From: Sphingobacteriales bacterium TSM_CSM
Lineage (GTDB): Bacteria; Bacteroidota; Bacteroidia; Chitinophagales; UBA2359
Assembly: GCA_002212725.1 (NCBI GenBank)
Contig: MTCR01000158.1
Location: 1-32,221 of the forward strand
Length of the DNA: 32,221 nucleotides
Direction of reading: 5' to 3'
Position 1 is the first letter of the stretch, and every line of letters begins with the position of its first letter. The translations under genes and the position numbers were made by a program. Shown one piece after another: positions 14,361-22,477 of the stretch. The notes beneath the pieces were generated by a model that was not told where the DNA came from, searched no databases, and saw only the letters and a program-made list of their open reading frames with translations.

Positions 14361-16376
14361 TTAGTTTTGGCCGGGGTATAAAAAAATGAAGCCGGTATTT
14401 TTGAGGTGTTTTGCCAGGTGGCGCGAAAATTCGTCTAACGCGGCATTATACGATACAGAGTGGGTTCTGCCCAGGCAAATGGTAAAGAGGTCGTTTGAGG
14501 TAATTGGCGGAAACGTGGCGGTTGGGGTTTGCCAATTGGTAACAAGCTGAACGGAAAACTCGAAATCGGCTCTGCTCATTCGTTTGTATTCTTCAAGAAA
14601 ATCGGCGGTTGGTTGGTTGGCAAGGCAAAGTACCGATGCGCCAATATGCTGCGAAAGTCTGCGTACAATAGCCAGGCAATGCCTGAAACCATGTTCGGCT
14701 TCGGCGCCGGGCGGCAGGGCCAGTACAATTCTTTTAACGGCATTTAGCGGGTGGGTTGCTTTAACCACCACAATGGTTTGGTTGAGTTTTTGAAGAATAA
14801 TATCGAGCAGGGTGCCAAAAAAGGCATTGGCAGCAGTTCGGTTTTCGTTATAGCCCAAAATTACATCGGTAACCAGCATTTCTTTGGCAGCCCGCACAAT
14901 GCCGCTTGCAGGGTTTAAATCAACGCGGGTAGATAAAAGCACGGGGGTATCGGTAGCGGCTGCATGTACCAGCGCTTTTTCCAGCATTTTTTGGTTTTGC
15001 CTTACTTTAGCTTCCACCTCATGGTCGTCGGTAACTACGGCAAGGGGTATAAGGGGTTCTTTAGAAGATGGATTTTTTATGAGAATGGCAAAATCAATGA
15101 GTTGTTCAATGGTAGAAGGGTTGGCTACCGATACCAGTATTCTTTCGGGTTTTTCGGGTTTTTCATCGGTGCCTTTGTTTTCGGCCATGGCTATTTTTAA
15201 CCCGGCCTGTTCTACAATAAAAGGCCCAATAAGGCAGGTAACCAAAATTACAATAATTACGCCGTTTTGCACGGCATAATCAAAAATGCCCAGGTTGTAG
15301 CCCACCATGGAAATTGCCAGAGCTGCCGCCGCTTTTGAGTAGCTTAACCCAAAAAGAATATTGCGTTGCACAGCGTGGTAGCCATGCAGTTTTTGCATTA
15401 CCCATGCCGGAATTAATTTGCCAAAAGTGGCAATACCCACCATACCGGCGGCAAGCGCCAGTGCGCCGGCATCTTGCCAGAAGAGGCTGATATCTGCCAA
15501 CATGCCAACCCCGAAAAGGAAAAACGGAATAAACAAGGCGTTGCCGGCAAAACTTATGCGTGCCATAAGGGGCGATGTGTGCGGAACCAGCGCATTGAGC
15601 GCCAAACCGGCCAAAAATGCGCCCACAATAGGTTCAATATGAAACAACACCATAACCGATGCCGACAGGAAAACAAATGCCAGGGTAAACAGGTATTGGT
15701 TAACGCCTTTGCTTTCTACGTTTTTAAAAAACCAGCGTGCAAGCGGCAGCAACAGTTTGAGCACCAGCAGCAAACAAACGCCAAGTCCGCCGGCAAAATA
15801 CAGCAAAGACCAACCGCTAATGCCTCCCTGTACCGAGTCTGATACCAGCGCCAGAATTAACAAAGCAAGCGTATCGGTAATTAAGGTGCTGCCCATTACC
15901 ACCGTAACAGCTTCGTTTTTTACAATACCCAGCCTGCGTACAATAGGGTATGCAACCAGGGTATGCGGCGAAAACAAAATGCCAAATAAAAGCGCCGTAG
16001 TAAAGTTATAATGAAGCAAAAAATAACCGAAACCAAACCCCAGCAACACCGGTACACTAAAGGTTAACATGCCCAGCTGCACACTTTTTATGCGGTTACG
16101 TTTAAACTGGCGCAGGTCAATTTCAAGCCCGGCCAAAAACATAATATAAACCACACCCACCGCCCCAAACATGCGAATGGTTTCGCCGCGTTCCAGTACG
16201 TTAAAACCATTTGGACCCAGCAGGGCGCCTGCAATAATAAGTCCTATAATATCGGGTACATTAAAACGCCTTAACAGCAGCGGAAACACTAAAAAAGACA
16301 GCAGCAGTATGGTAAAAACCAAAATAGCATCGGTAACCGGCAGCGTAAAACTTGCATTGTTGTGTAGCAATATCAT
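14361..16376 (-). CDS. CPA2-family cation:proton antiporter with C-terminal UspA-like domain
   Basis: This 671-residue inner-membrane protein exchanges a monovalent cation (Na+ or K+) for protons in ion and pH homeostasis. Residues 1 to about 400 form the Na_H_exchanger domain with about 12 helices, including the early signature NVPDIIGLIIAGALLGPNGF (39-58) and FLAGLEIDL. The ion-binding helix has STLITDTLAL with a single Asp at 168 preceded by Thr, not the Asp-Asp pair of electrogenic NapA-type exchangers, which hints at electroneutral exchange. After a charged linker (GTDEKPEKPERILVSVANP) a cytoplasmic UspA-like nucleotide-binding region of about 250 residues follows, in place of the RCK/TrkA domain of KefC. 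The start is the first ATG. No clear consensus promoter is visible; the next gene on this strand has its own. Confidence 0.9.
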   Translation of the reverse strand: MILLHNNASFTLPVTDAILVFTILLLSFLVFPLLLRRFNVPDIIGLIIAGALLGPNGFNVLERGETIRMFGAVGVVYIMFLAGLEIDLRQFKRNRIKSVQLGMLTFSVPVLLGFGFGYFLLHYNFTTALLFGILFSPHTLVAYPIVRRLGIVKNEAVTVVMGSTLITDTLALLILALVSDSVQGGISGWSLLYFAGGLGVCLLLVLKLLLPLARWFFKNVESKGVNQYLFTLAFVFLSASVMVLFHIEPIVGAFLAGLALNALVPHTSPLMARISFAGNALFIPFFLFGVGMLADISLFWQDAGALALAAGMVGIATFGKLIPAWVMQKLHGYHAVQRNILFGLSYSKAAAALAISMVGYNLGIFDYAVQNGVIIVILVTCLIGPFIVEQAGLKIAMAENKGTDEKPEKPERILVSVANPSTIEQLIDFAILIKNPSSKEPLIPLAVVTDDHEVEAKVRQNQKMLEKALVHAAATDTPVLLSTRVDLNPASGIVRAAKEMLVTDVILGYNENRTAANAFFGTLLDIILQKLNQTIVVVKATHPLNAVKRIVLALPPGAEAEHGFRHCLAIVRRLSQHIGASVLCLANQPTADFLEEYKRMSRADFEFSVQLVTNWQTPTATFPPITSNDLFTICLGRTHSVSYNAALDEFSRHLAKHLKNTGFIFLYPGQN

Positions 16377-16563
16377 TTCGGCGGCTGATGAAGGTTTGTG
16401 GGTTTAGCGTTTTGTTAAAGTAAAAAGTTGCCCCGGCTGACTACTTAACCAAATGCTTCAAAAAAAACGGACCTTATTGCGGTGGCGTGCATTTTTTTGC
16501 CTTATTTAACCCATAATTTTTGTTTATGTACTGCAACCCCTGTTTTCTGTAAACTAAGTTGTG

Positions 16564-16571
16564 TACTTTTG
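16564..16571 (+). promoter_or_regulatory. -7 promoter box of the putative lipoprotein gene
   Basis: TACTTTTG matches TAnnTTTG and lies 19 bases before the ATG at 16591. Confidence 0.55.
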
Positions 16572-16590
16572 CAACTTATAAACTACATAA

Positions 16591-17160
16591 ATGCCCGCAA
16601 ACACCTTTTTACCCCTTTCTTTGCAAATTGGCTGCAAAGGTAAACACTTTTTGGGGTTTATTGTTGTATTAACTTTTTTGCTGTATGCTGAAGGTTGCAA
16701 AAACCCCGCTGCACCGCCCACGGCCACAACCATGCCGCCACCCGCCGCACCCCAACAACCAAAGCAACCCGAAATTAAGCCCGGTACTGCCTACCGCATT
16801 GCCATACCGCTTAAAAGCGTAAAATCGCCCAACAACAAAGGTAATTTTACCTACCGCCTGCTATGGGCACTGGTAGAACCCCTCAACAGCGAACAAAAAA
16901 AGGTAACCGTACAGGTAAAAGCCATGTTTGAGGGCGCATGGCAGGGCGCTTTTTGGGAAGAAAACTTTATAGTGGTGTTGGGCAGCGGCAACGTAGTAGC
17001 AGCCAATAACCCCACCAAAGACATGGTAATGCCCAACCGGACGGTAGAAAAAAGCATTTCGTTTACCATACCTAAATCTGAAAATAAAATTGACCTGATG
17101 ATTAAAGGCCGGGGAAACAATTTTTCCAACATACCCCTTGACCTTACCAAACCCGAATAA
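16591..17160 (+). CDS. Putative lipoprotein, unknown function
   Basis: I do not recognise a family for this 189-residue protein. It has a hydrophobic segment at about 20-34 (FLGFIVVLTFLLYAEGC) ending in Cys36, which would be the lipidated residue of an imperfect lipobox (A-E-G-C), then a Pro/Ala/Thr-rich linker (37-62) and a folded-looking domain of alternating hydrophobic strands (about 65-189). The linker after the Cys is typical of exported Bacteroidota lipoproteins. If it is not lipidated it would be a single-pass membrane-anchored periplasmic protein. It has its own promoter; the ferritin gene follows on the same strand, separated by another promoter box and hairpins. Confidence 0.75.
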   Translation: MPANTFLPLSLQIGCKGKHFLGFIVVLTFLLYAEGCKNPAAPPTATTMPPPAAPQQPKQPEIKPGTAYRIAIPLKSVKSPNNKGNFTYRLLWALVEPLNSEQKKVTVQVKAMFEGAWQGAFWEENFIVVLGSGNVVAANNPTKDMVMPNRTVEKSISFTIPKSENKIDLMIKGRGNNFSNIPLDLTKPE

Positions 17161-17200
17161 TAAACCCCAAACCAACCGGGAATTGCTTTTGCAAAAAAAC

Positions 17201-17208
17201 TAACTTTG
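17201..17208 (+). promoter_or_regulatory. -7 promoter box upstream of ferritin
   Basis: TAACTTTG is an exact consensus match 145 bases before the ferritin ATG. The predicted start is near 17214, so the transcript would begin with the two hairpins at 17249-17318. There is no TTG at the ideal spacing. Confidence 0.55.
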
Positions 17209-17248
17209 TGCCCATAGCGCTAAATTTTACCCCCAATAGTAAACTTTT

Positions 17249-17330
17249 AAACCGGTAGCGTGTATTTATTGAGTACTTATTGCCGGTTTTCGGGTGGCAA
17301 AACCCGTTTATTGCCACCTTAAATTTTTTT
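17249..17330 (+). ncRNA. Structured leader or small RNA upstream of ferritin, with terminator-like hairpin
   Basis: Hairpin 1 pairs AAACCGGTA (17249-17257) with TGCCGGTTT (17281-17289), 9 pairs with one G-U. Hairpin 2 pairs GGTGGCAA (17293-17300) with TTGCCACC (17311-17318), 8 perfect pairs, and is followed by TTAAATTTTTTT. Together with the promoter box at 17201-17208 this could be a ~115-nt small RNA, or an attenuator that controls read-through into ferritin. TTGCC at 17280-17284 could pair alternatively with GGCAA at 17296-17300, breaking both hairpins. No consensus promoter lies between the hairpins and the ferritin gene. Confidence 0.45.
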
Positions 17331-17352
17331 AAAAAAACAAAATAATTGCTAT

Positions 17353-17877
17353 ATGCTTTTACCAAAAGTACAAAATGCGCTGAACAAGCAGGTACAAATA
17401 GAAGCCAATGCCTCGCAAAAATACCTGGCAATGGCTTGTTGGTGCGATGCCAATGCCCTGGAGGGATGCGCCCGCTTTTTTTACCGGCATTCCGATGAAG
17501 AGCGGATGCACATGCTTAAACTGGTACATTATATTAATGATGCCGGCGGTACGGTTAGCATTCCGGCAGTAGAACTGCCACAGGCCGAGTACCAAAACAT
17601 AAGAGAATTGTTTGAAACCGCCTATGCGCATGAGCAAAAAGTATCGGAGGCAATTGATGACCTTATTGAACTTTGCATTACCCAAAAAGACAAGCAAACC
17701 GCCAACTTTTTGCAATGGTATTTAAACGAGCAACACGAGGAAGAAGCCCTCTACCGCACACTTATTGACCGCATTAAGCTCATTGGCATGCAAGACCGCG
17801 GGCTGTATTTTATTGACAAAGAGGTAGATGAAGTAAACGCCAAAAAAGCCGCCGCCGAAGCAGCAGGGGAGGAGTAG
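17353..17877 (+). CDS. ftnA: Ferritin (FtnA-type, non-haem)
   Basis: This 174-residue four-helix-bundle protein oxidises Fe(II) and stores iron as a mineral inside a 24-subunit cytoplasmic shell. The di-iron ferroxidase residues of bacterial ferritin occur at the same numbers as in E. coli FtnA: E17, E50, H53, E94, Q127 and E130, with Tyr24 also present. The sequences are QIEANAS, DEERMHML, AHEQKVSEA and NEQHEEEALY. There is no haem-ligand context of bacterioferritin. The C-terminal tail is Ala/Glu-rich. The start at 17353 aligns with the family start (LLPKVQNALNKQ). Upstream lies a structured leader that may regulate it. Confidence 0.95.
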   Translation: MLLPKVQNALNKQVQIEANASQKYLAMACWCDANALEGCARFFYRHSDEERMHMLKLVHYINDAGGTVSIPAVELPQAEYQNIRELFETAYAHEQKVSEAIDDLIELCITQKDKQTANFLQWYLNEQHEEEALYRTLIDRIKLIGMQDRGLYFIDKEVDEVNAKKAAAEAAGEE

Positions 17878-17996
17878 CACAGTAATGCCAACCCTGTAAG
17901 AAACATTGGGTAAAGCGGCATAAACAGGCCTCCCCGCAGCGGTATTTTGTGCCGGCCGCCTTTCCTTGCTCCACCCTGAAGGTTATCAATTTTACT

Positions 17997-18767
17997 ATGC
18001 GCATTACATTACTTGGCACCGGAACCTCTATGGGTGTGCCCGTTATTGGGTGTGCCTGCCCTGTTTGCGCCTCAAGCGATGTGCGCGACAAACGCCTTAG
18101 AACGGCTGCCTTGCTGGAAACAGAAGGGATTACCATTGCCATTGATTGCGGCCCCGATTTCAGACAGCAAATGTTGCAGCATCAAGTACAGCACTTAGAT
18201 GCCGTACTATTTACCCATGCCCACCGCGACCATACCGGCGGACTTGACGATGTGCGCGCCTATAACCTGTGGCAGCAAAAACCCATGCCCGTGTATGCCA
18301 CCCACCGGGTACAGCAAATTCTTAAAAACCACTACGATTATGTATTTGTGGAAGACAACAAGTATGCAGGTGCTCCAAACGTAGAACTACATACCATTTT
18401 AAACCACCCTTTTACCGTTAACAACCGCATAACCATTACACCTATTGAAGCCCTGCATGGAAACGACCCGGTTATGGGGTTCAGGGTGCATGACTTTACC
18501 TATCTTACCGATGCCAGTTATATAAGCCCCCGCGAAGAAGAAAAAATTGCCGGTTCAAAAGTATTGGTACTCAATGCCCTGCGGCAAAAAAAACACTGGT
18601 CGCACTTTAACCTGCCCGAAGCATTGCAACTCATTAACCGCCTCCAAATTCCAAAAGCCTACCTTACCCACATAAGCCACCAAATGGGGTTGCACCACGA
18701 AGTAGAAACCTCCCTGCTGCCGCCTCATGTGCGCCTGGCTTATGACGGACTGCAAATAACCCTCTGA
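17997..18767 (+). CDS. MBL-fold metal-dependent hydrolase (PhnP-like)
   Basis: The 256-residue product is a cytoplasmic metallo-beta-lactamase-fold hydrolase, most like the PhnP/phosphodiesterase group. The N terminus has LLGTGTSMGVPVIGC, then clustered cysteines C19, C21 and C24, a zinc site typical of this subgroup. The metal-binding motif HAHRDH is at residues 74-79, with further likely ligands H154 (EALHG), D172 (YLTDAS) and the C-terminal THISH (224-228). All expected metal ligands are present. The frame is open upstream to a GTG at 17949, but the ATG at 17997 sits one residue before the conserved first strand. The substrate is not identifiable; no phosphonate genes are nearby, so a cyclic-phosphate or phosphodiester housekeeping role is only a guess. 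Confidence 0.9.
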   Translation: MRITLLGTGTSMGVPVIGCACPVCASSDVRDKRLRTAALLETEGITIAIDCGPDFRQQMLQHQVQHLDAVLFTHAHRDHTGGLDDVRAYNLWQQKPMPVYATHRVQQILKNHYDYVFVEDNKYAGAPNVELHTILNHPFTVNNRITITPIEALHGNDPVMGFRVHDFTYLTDASYISPREEEKIAGSKVLVLNALRQKKHWSHFNLPEALQLINRLQIPKAYLTHISHQMGLHHEVETSLLPPHVRLAYDGLQITL

Positions 18768-18918
18768 AAAAATGCCCCGTTGCGCCACCATCGCAACTAT
18801 TGAAAAAAAAACCGGTTGTTATTCAGAATTTGCTGAAACCTTTGTTCCAAACCAATTTGTTAGTATCTTGTATCTTCTTTGCAAAAACGTTGCCGCATTT
18901 TAACCATACCGGACTGCC

Positions 18919-19365
18919 ATGAGCAATACCGTTTTTTACACCCTTATTTTTATGTACCTGCTGTTTGCAGCAGTGTTTATTGCTTATTACCTGCTTGGGC
19001 CGGCAAAAAAAAACCAGTATTTGCAACACAAAGATTTTTTGTTGGGAACCTGGCAGCGCAAAGGAATAAGTCTTGCCAACCAACCCTGGCAAATTGAATA
19101 CACCTTTTCCCCTGCCGGAACGTTTGAGGTAAACGCCAACCCGCCACTCCATCTCAAAGGAAACTATCAGGTAGTGAGCGAATTGGAAAATCTGTTGGTG
19201 GTAGAGTTTTACAATATTGAATTTACCCGAGGCAACCATTTTTACCGCCACCCGCAACATTTGCAACTAAGCGTTGACAAACGCGATAACCAACTTACCA
19301 TAGATAACCGCACTTACCGCCGCCTTACCACAGATGCTATTGCCCAAACTGCCGGCAATGTTTAA
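18919..19365 (+). CDS. Small membrane-anchored protein with lipocalin-like C-terminal domain
   Basis: I do not recognise a named family. The 148-residue protein has one N-terminal membrane helix (about 5-27, VFYTLIFMYLLFAAVFIAYYLL) and a soluble region in which LLGTWQRKGISL, IEYTFSPAGTFEV and YQVVSELENLLVVEFY look like the beta strands of a lipocalin-like GTW domain. It would sit on the membrane with the domain on one side. The ATG at 18919 directly precedes the helix. It converges on the transposase-derived gene with only 6 bases between the stops. Confidence 0.7.
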   Translation: MSNTVFYTLIFMYLLFAAVFIAYYLLGPAKKNQYLQHKDFLLGTWQRKGISLANQPWQIEYTFSPAGTFEVNANPPLHLKGNYQVVSELENLLVVEFYNIEFTRGNHFYRHPQHLQLSVDKRDNQLTIDNRTYRRLTTDAIAQTAGNV

Positions 19366-19371
19366 CTTGTT

Positions 19372-20070
19372 TTATATGTCGGATATATCGGAAAGGGTTG
19401 CGTCTTCTCCGTCTTCCGAATGTTGTTTTTTAGCGGTGCCTGTTTTTTCCTGGTCGGCAAGCAGTTTAATAATGATGTTGGAAATATTGGTGTCGTGGTT
19501 GTTAAACCTAAACTCCAATTCCTGCAAATACAGGAAAGTGTACTGCGGTTTTACTCCATAAAATTTGGTGAGTTTTTCTTTGGAGTAGTGGTAAAACCGG
19601 CTTATTAAGGGCGGAAGGTTGTTTAAAATATCCTCGGTATTGGTAATGGCAGGGTTGTCTGTTGCATTTTCCGGGGAGGTAAAGTTTGCCGCATCGGGGC
19701 GAAGTTGTTTCATTGGCAATGTTTCGGTTTTGGCGTTGCCATGGTTGCTCAGTACATATATTTTTTCATCATGAACCGTAACCCCAAAAACAAGTAAATC
19801 TTCTTCTGTGCTGTTTTCTTCGGTGGTAAGGCAAAGTCCTTCGTTTTTATGCCAAAAAAGCGGGTAAAGCAAGGTTTGTTCATCAATGGGTAAATGTTTT
19901 ACCTTGTCGGTTTCGTGTTCTGCAATAGCCTCTCTTATTTGCCGGTAATACTTATTAACGGTATTGCGGTGAAGTTTTAACTTGTAAGACGTGTCAATGG
20001 CCGTAAGCCCCGAGGCAAAACAACTCACTATTCGTTTTACGCGGCGTTTGCTTAAATTGTTTGTTCTCAT
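19372..20070 (-). CDS. IS1595-type transposase-derived protein lacking a recognisable catalytic triad
   Basis: The 232-residue product aligns by eye with IS1595-family transposases at both ends. The N terminus has a helix-turn-helix region with LKLHRNTVNKYYRQIREAI (31-49). The C-terminal part has EKLTKFYGV (165-173) and YLQELEFRFNN (181-191), matching the transposase block KxxxKFnGv...fyLhLkExEFRFN. In between, LLVFGVTVHDEKIYV (92-106) resembles the core strand. The DDE residues are missing or unrecognisable: IDEQTL stands where VDESYFG is expected, and neither D-x-W-x-x-Y nor H-x-N-x-I-E-x-F-W is present. The acidic tail (EDGEDATLSDISDI) is unusual. The frame is intact, I see no terminal inverted repeats, and it could be a domesticated DNA-binding protein or a decaying element. 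Confidence 0.6.
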   Translation of the reverse strand: MRTNNLSKRRVKRIVSCFASGLTAIDTSYKLKLHRNTVNKYYRQIREAIAEHETDKVKHLPIDEQTLLYPLFWHKNEGLCLTTEENSTEEDLLVFGVTVHDEKIYVLSNHGNAKTETLPMKQLRPDAANFTSPENATDNPAITNTEDILNNLPPLISRFYHYSKEKLTKFYGVKPQYTFLYLQELEFRFNNHDTNISNIIIKLLADQEKTGTAKKQHSEDGEDATLSDISDI

Positions 20071-20689
20071 TAGTTGTTCTTGTTTGAGTTTATATATGGG
20101 TTTGTTTTTAAATAAGAAAGGGCTTTTTCTTATCTGGGTGTTGTTGCTACCTTGCAGCTTTAGGGGTGTAAGAGTAGTTATAGCTTGTATTTGAGCGTAA
20201 AGATAGAGGAAAACCCAAATTGTTTTTTACTTTTCCATGACATTTTGTAAAAAAAAGGCGTTTTTTTTATTAAATTTAATTTAAAAAAATGCTTAATTGC
20301 CTACATTACAATAGCAAGCACAAAAAAACAGTACAAATAGAAGTTCGCAGCTTGCTTGTACTGCCAGGCAAACAGGGGGGTAGTTAAACAAAGTTTTATG
20401 TTTTTTTTAGTGCAGGGTTCAGAAAAGAAATTGCGGCATTGCCTGCATATAAAGGGGTTGGCGCTTAAGGGTTTGGTTGAATACGGCTTTTTAGTAAAGC
20501 CTTATGGTTTACATCCATACAAACAGTACCAATCACCTGATTTTTTGGAACCGGGTTAGTTGTAGGGGCAAATTGCCTTGGCAATGCAAGCAGGAAACAT
20601 GTTTTACCTCCTTTGGGGTACCGCAAAGCAGAGGGGAGGAGGCAGAAAAAAAGAGAAATAAAAAAGCAGAACGGCAGGCTGTTGGGGGG
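20071..20689. other. Intergenic region without a supported gene
   Basis: About 620 bases separate the transposase-derived gene from the anti-sigma gene. Short frames exist, but none has a promoter, recognisable domain or convincing composition. Positions 20221-20290 are extremely A/T-rich. An inverted repeat CAGTACAA (20329-20336) / TTGTACTG (20356-20363) with a 19-base loop is nested with AGCAAGC/GCTTGCT. Nothing else is identified. Confidence 0.5.
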
Positions 20690-21115
20690 TTAGTCTTTTT
20701 TTAACCGTTTGCTGAGCGAGCATACATTAACCTTATCTTTGCTGTAAAACTGCACTTTATCCATAATGCGGTGTATAAGCGGCAGCCCCAGCCCGCCCCG
20801 GCGGTGGTTGCGCACCGAATCTGAAATTGCCTCGCGCGAAGTCCAGTTCATTTCATGCGGACGAAAATTGCCTACATCAGAAATTTCAACCTTAAGATTA
20901 TTGTTGCCAATTTCAAGCCGGAGTTTCAGGCTCTTGCTGTCGTCGCAGTTATTACCGTGTATAATGGCGTTGGCGCAGGCCTCGTCAACAGCCAGGATAA
21001 TCTGGTTTTTTTCCACCTCCGACAAATGGAGCTGCTCTAATTGCCCGGCTACAAAAGTGCGTATTTCAGACAGCCGGTCTTTGGAGCAAGATGTTGTATA
21101 TTCAATTTTTTTCAT
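20690..21115 (-). CDS. Anti-sigma factor / serine-protein kinase, RsbW-like HATPase
   Basis: This 141-residue GHKL-fold ATPase matches the RsbW/SpoIIAB group, which sequesters a sigma factor or another partner and phosphorylates an anti-anti-sigma STAS protein. The N box AVDEACANAIIHG (42-54) has E45 and N49, the G1 region has VEISDVGNF with D80, and the G2 loop is GGLGLPLIHRI (107-117). All are intact. The start at 21115 is supported by translational coupling: its first codons overlap the end of the STAS gene by 14 bases in another frame. The longer frame to 21193 lies entirely inside the STAS gene. No cognate sigma-B-type factor or PP2C phosphatase is next to it, so the target is unknown. 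Confidence 0.92.
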   Translation of the reverse strand: MKKIEYTTSCSKDRLSEIRTFVAGQLEQLHLSEVEKNQIILAVDEACANAIIHGNNCDDSKSLKLRLEIGNNNLKVEISDVGNFRPHEMNWTSREAISDSVRNHRRGGLGLPLIHRIMDKVQFYSKDKVNVCSLSKRLKKD

Positions 21116-21452
21116 AAGGCAACAACTTCCTTGCGTCGTGTTCATTTGAAACAATGCTGAAAATGTTATGAAGCCCCAGTAACTCAAATACATTATAGAC
21201 CTTTTCGTTCATGTGGTAAAACACAAAAGACCCGTCTTGTTCTTCCACATTTTCTTTGTGCGAGATAAAAACACCTAAACCTGCCGATGAAATGTAGTTG
21301 AGCATTTTGCAATCTATAAGTAAGCGGTAATGTTTGTTTTTTAGGGCTTCGCTTATTACCCTGTCCATTTCAATAGATGAGCCGGCATCTAAATCGCCTG
21401 CAATAGACAATATCAGAACTCCGTCGGACATTTTGTTTTGGTGTATTTCCAT
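21102..21452 (-). CDS. Anti-anti-sigma factor, STAS domain (RsbV/SpoIIAA-like)
   Basis: The 116-residue protein is a single STAS domain. Its family binds and neutralises an RsbW-type kinase when unphosphorylated. The phosphorylation loop is NYISSAGLGVFIS; by alignment with SpoIIAA (DSSG), Ser56 is the likely phospho-acceptor, with Ser55 in the place of the Asp. The N-terminal strands VLILSIAGDLDAGSS and the central RLLIDCKMLN are typical. It is the first gene of a two-gene operon with the kinase, overlapping it by 14 bases, and has a TATTTTTG box about 20 bases upstream. Confidence 0.93.
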   Translation of the reverse strand: MEIHQNKMSDGVLILSIAGDLDAGSSIEMDRVISEALKNKHYRLLIDCKMLNYISSAGLGVFISHKENVEEQDGSFVFYHMNEKVYNVFELLGLHNIFSIVSNEHDARKLLPYEKN

Positions 21453-21472
21453 GTGCCGTTAATTTAAAAAAG

Positions 21473-21480
21473 CAAAAATA
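21473..21480 (-). promoter_or_regulatory. -7 promoter box of the STAS/kinase operon
   Basis: It reads TATTTTTG on the minus strand, 20 bases before the ATG at 21452. A TTG lies 23 bp further upstream, slightly beyond the usual spacing. Confidence 0.55.
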
Positions 21481-21770
21481 AGGTAAAAAGTTCCATTTTT
21501 AAGCAATTTTGCACATCTTATTTGTAAACAAAACCAATGCCTTATACCGGCAGGTGTGCAGGGCTGGGGTGGTAAAAACGGTTTATATCGGGTATTTGAA
21601 CTGTTTTTTTTAGCGTTTTGTTATTGCAATTGCAAAAAAGAGTATTTTCGGGCATAAAACACACTTCGGCACATTTTCAGCTAATAACCGGTTTGAGTTT
21701 GCCTGGCTGCAAATTTTTTGCCATTTTTTCAATTTTACAAACACCAATAAAAAAAACAGCACAAAACATT
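21481..21770. other. Divergent intergenic region between the STAS operon and lemA
   Basis: The gap contains no gene. A weak promoter for lemA may be TTTG (21617-21620), 22 bp, TATTTTCG (21643-21650), one mismatch from the -7 consensus. A perfect 12-bp palindrome TTGCAATTGCAA lies in its spacer at 21624-21635. Confidence 0.35.
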
Positions 21771-22355
21771 ATGAAACAGCTTTTACAGGTTACCGGCTTA
21801 CTGTTGGTAATGCTTACGTTTAACTCCTGCGGCTACAACCGCATGGTAGCCCTTGATGAAGAAGTAAAATCGGCATGGTCGCAGGTAGAAAACGCCTATC
21901 AGCGCCGGGCCGATTTGGTACCCAACCTGGTAGCCACCGTAAAAGGCGTGGCCAATTTTGAACAGGAAACCCTTACCAAGGTAATTGAAGCCCGCTCAAA
22001 AGCTACCGGTGTTACCATTGACCCCACCAAAATTACCCCCGATGCCATTCAAAAATTTCAGGAGGCACAAAACGAACTCAGCGGTGCTTTGTCGCGCCTG
22101 CTGGTAAGTGTAGAAAAATACCCCGAACTGAAAGCCAACCAAAATTTTCTCGAACTGCAATCGCAATTAGAGGGAACCGAAAACCGCATTTCGGTAGAAC
22201 GCAAAAAATTTAACGAAACCGTGCAGGCATACAATACCTACGTGCGCAAGTTTCCGGCCAACATTATTGCGGGCATGTTCGGGTTTCAGCAAAAAGGCTA
22301 CTTCGAAGCCGACCAGGGCGCCGAAAAAGCCCCAACTGTTGATTTTGGTAAATAA
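21771..22355 (+). CDS. lemA: LemA family lipoprotein
   Basis: This 194-residue envelope protein has a lipoprotein signal (KQLLQVTGLLLVMLTFNSC, Cys about residue 20) and the all-helical LemA domain with YNRMVALDEEVKSAWSQVENAYQRRADLVPNLVATVKG, the family signature. Later features are FEQETLTKVIEARSKA, ENRISVERKKFNETVQAYN and FPANIIAGMFGF. LemA proteins are usually encoded beside TPM-domain proteins, as here, and their biochemical role is unclear. A longer frame starts at 21618 but its extra N terminus has no signal; the ATG at 21771 gives a proper lipoprotein leader. Hairpins lie between it and the next gene. Confidence 0.93.
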   Translation: MKQLLQVTGLLLVMLTFNSCGYNRMVALDEEVKSAWSQVENAYQRRADLVPNLVATVKGVANFEQETLTKVIEARSKATGVTIDPTKITPDAIQKFQEAQNELSGALSRLLVSVEKYPELKANQNFLELQSQLEGTENRISVERKKFNETVQAYNTYVRKFPANIIAGMFGFQQKGYFEADQGAEKAPTVDFGK

Positions 22356-22364
22356 TCCCTGACC

Positions 22365-22441
22365 GGTAAAAACAGCTTGTTGGTTTTTACCATTGCGCTA
22401 AAAGGCAGGGGTACCCGGTTTCAGTGCCCGGCACCCTTGCC
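22365..22441 (+). terminator. Two intercistronic hairpins between lemA and the first TPM gene
   Basis: GGTAAAAAC (22365-22373) pairs perfectly with GTTTTTACC (22383-22391). GGCAGGGGT (22404-22412) pairs with ACCCTTGCC (22433-22441) with one G-U and can enclose a CCGG/CCGG inner stem. Neither is followed by a good U-run, so they may be partial terminators or mRNA-stability elements. Confidence 0.35.
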
Positions 22442-22477
22442 CTTTCATTTGCCACCTTAATTTAAGCAGCATACAAC

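Noticed and set aside
20356..20704. Two short plus-strand frames between the transposase-derived gene and the anti-sigma gene
   Set aside because: They have no promoter box, no recognisable domain and odd composition; one runs into the opposite-strand anti-sigma gene.
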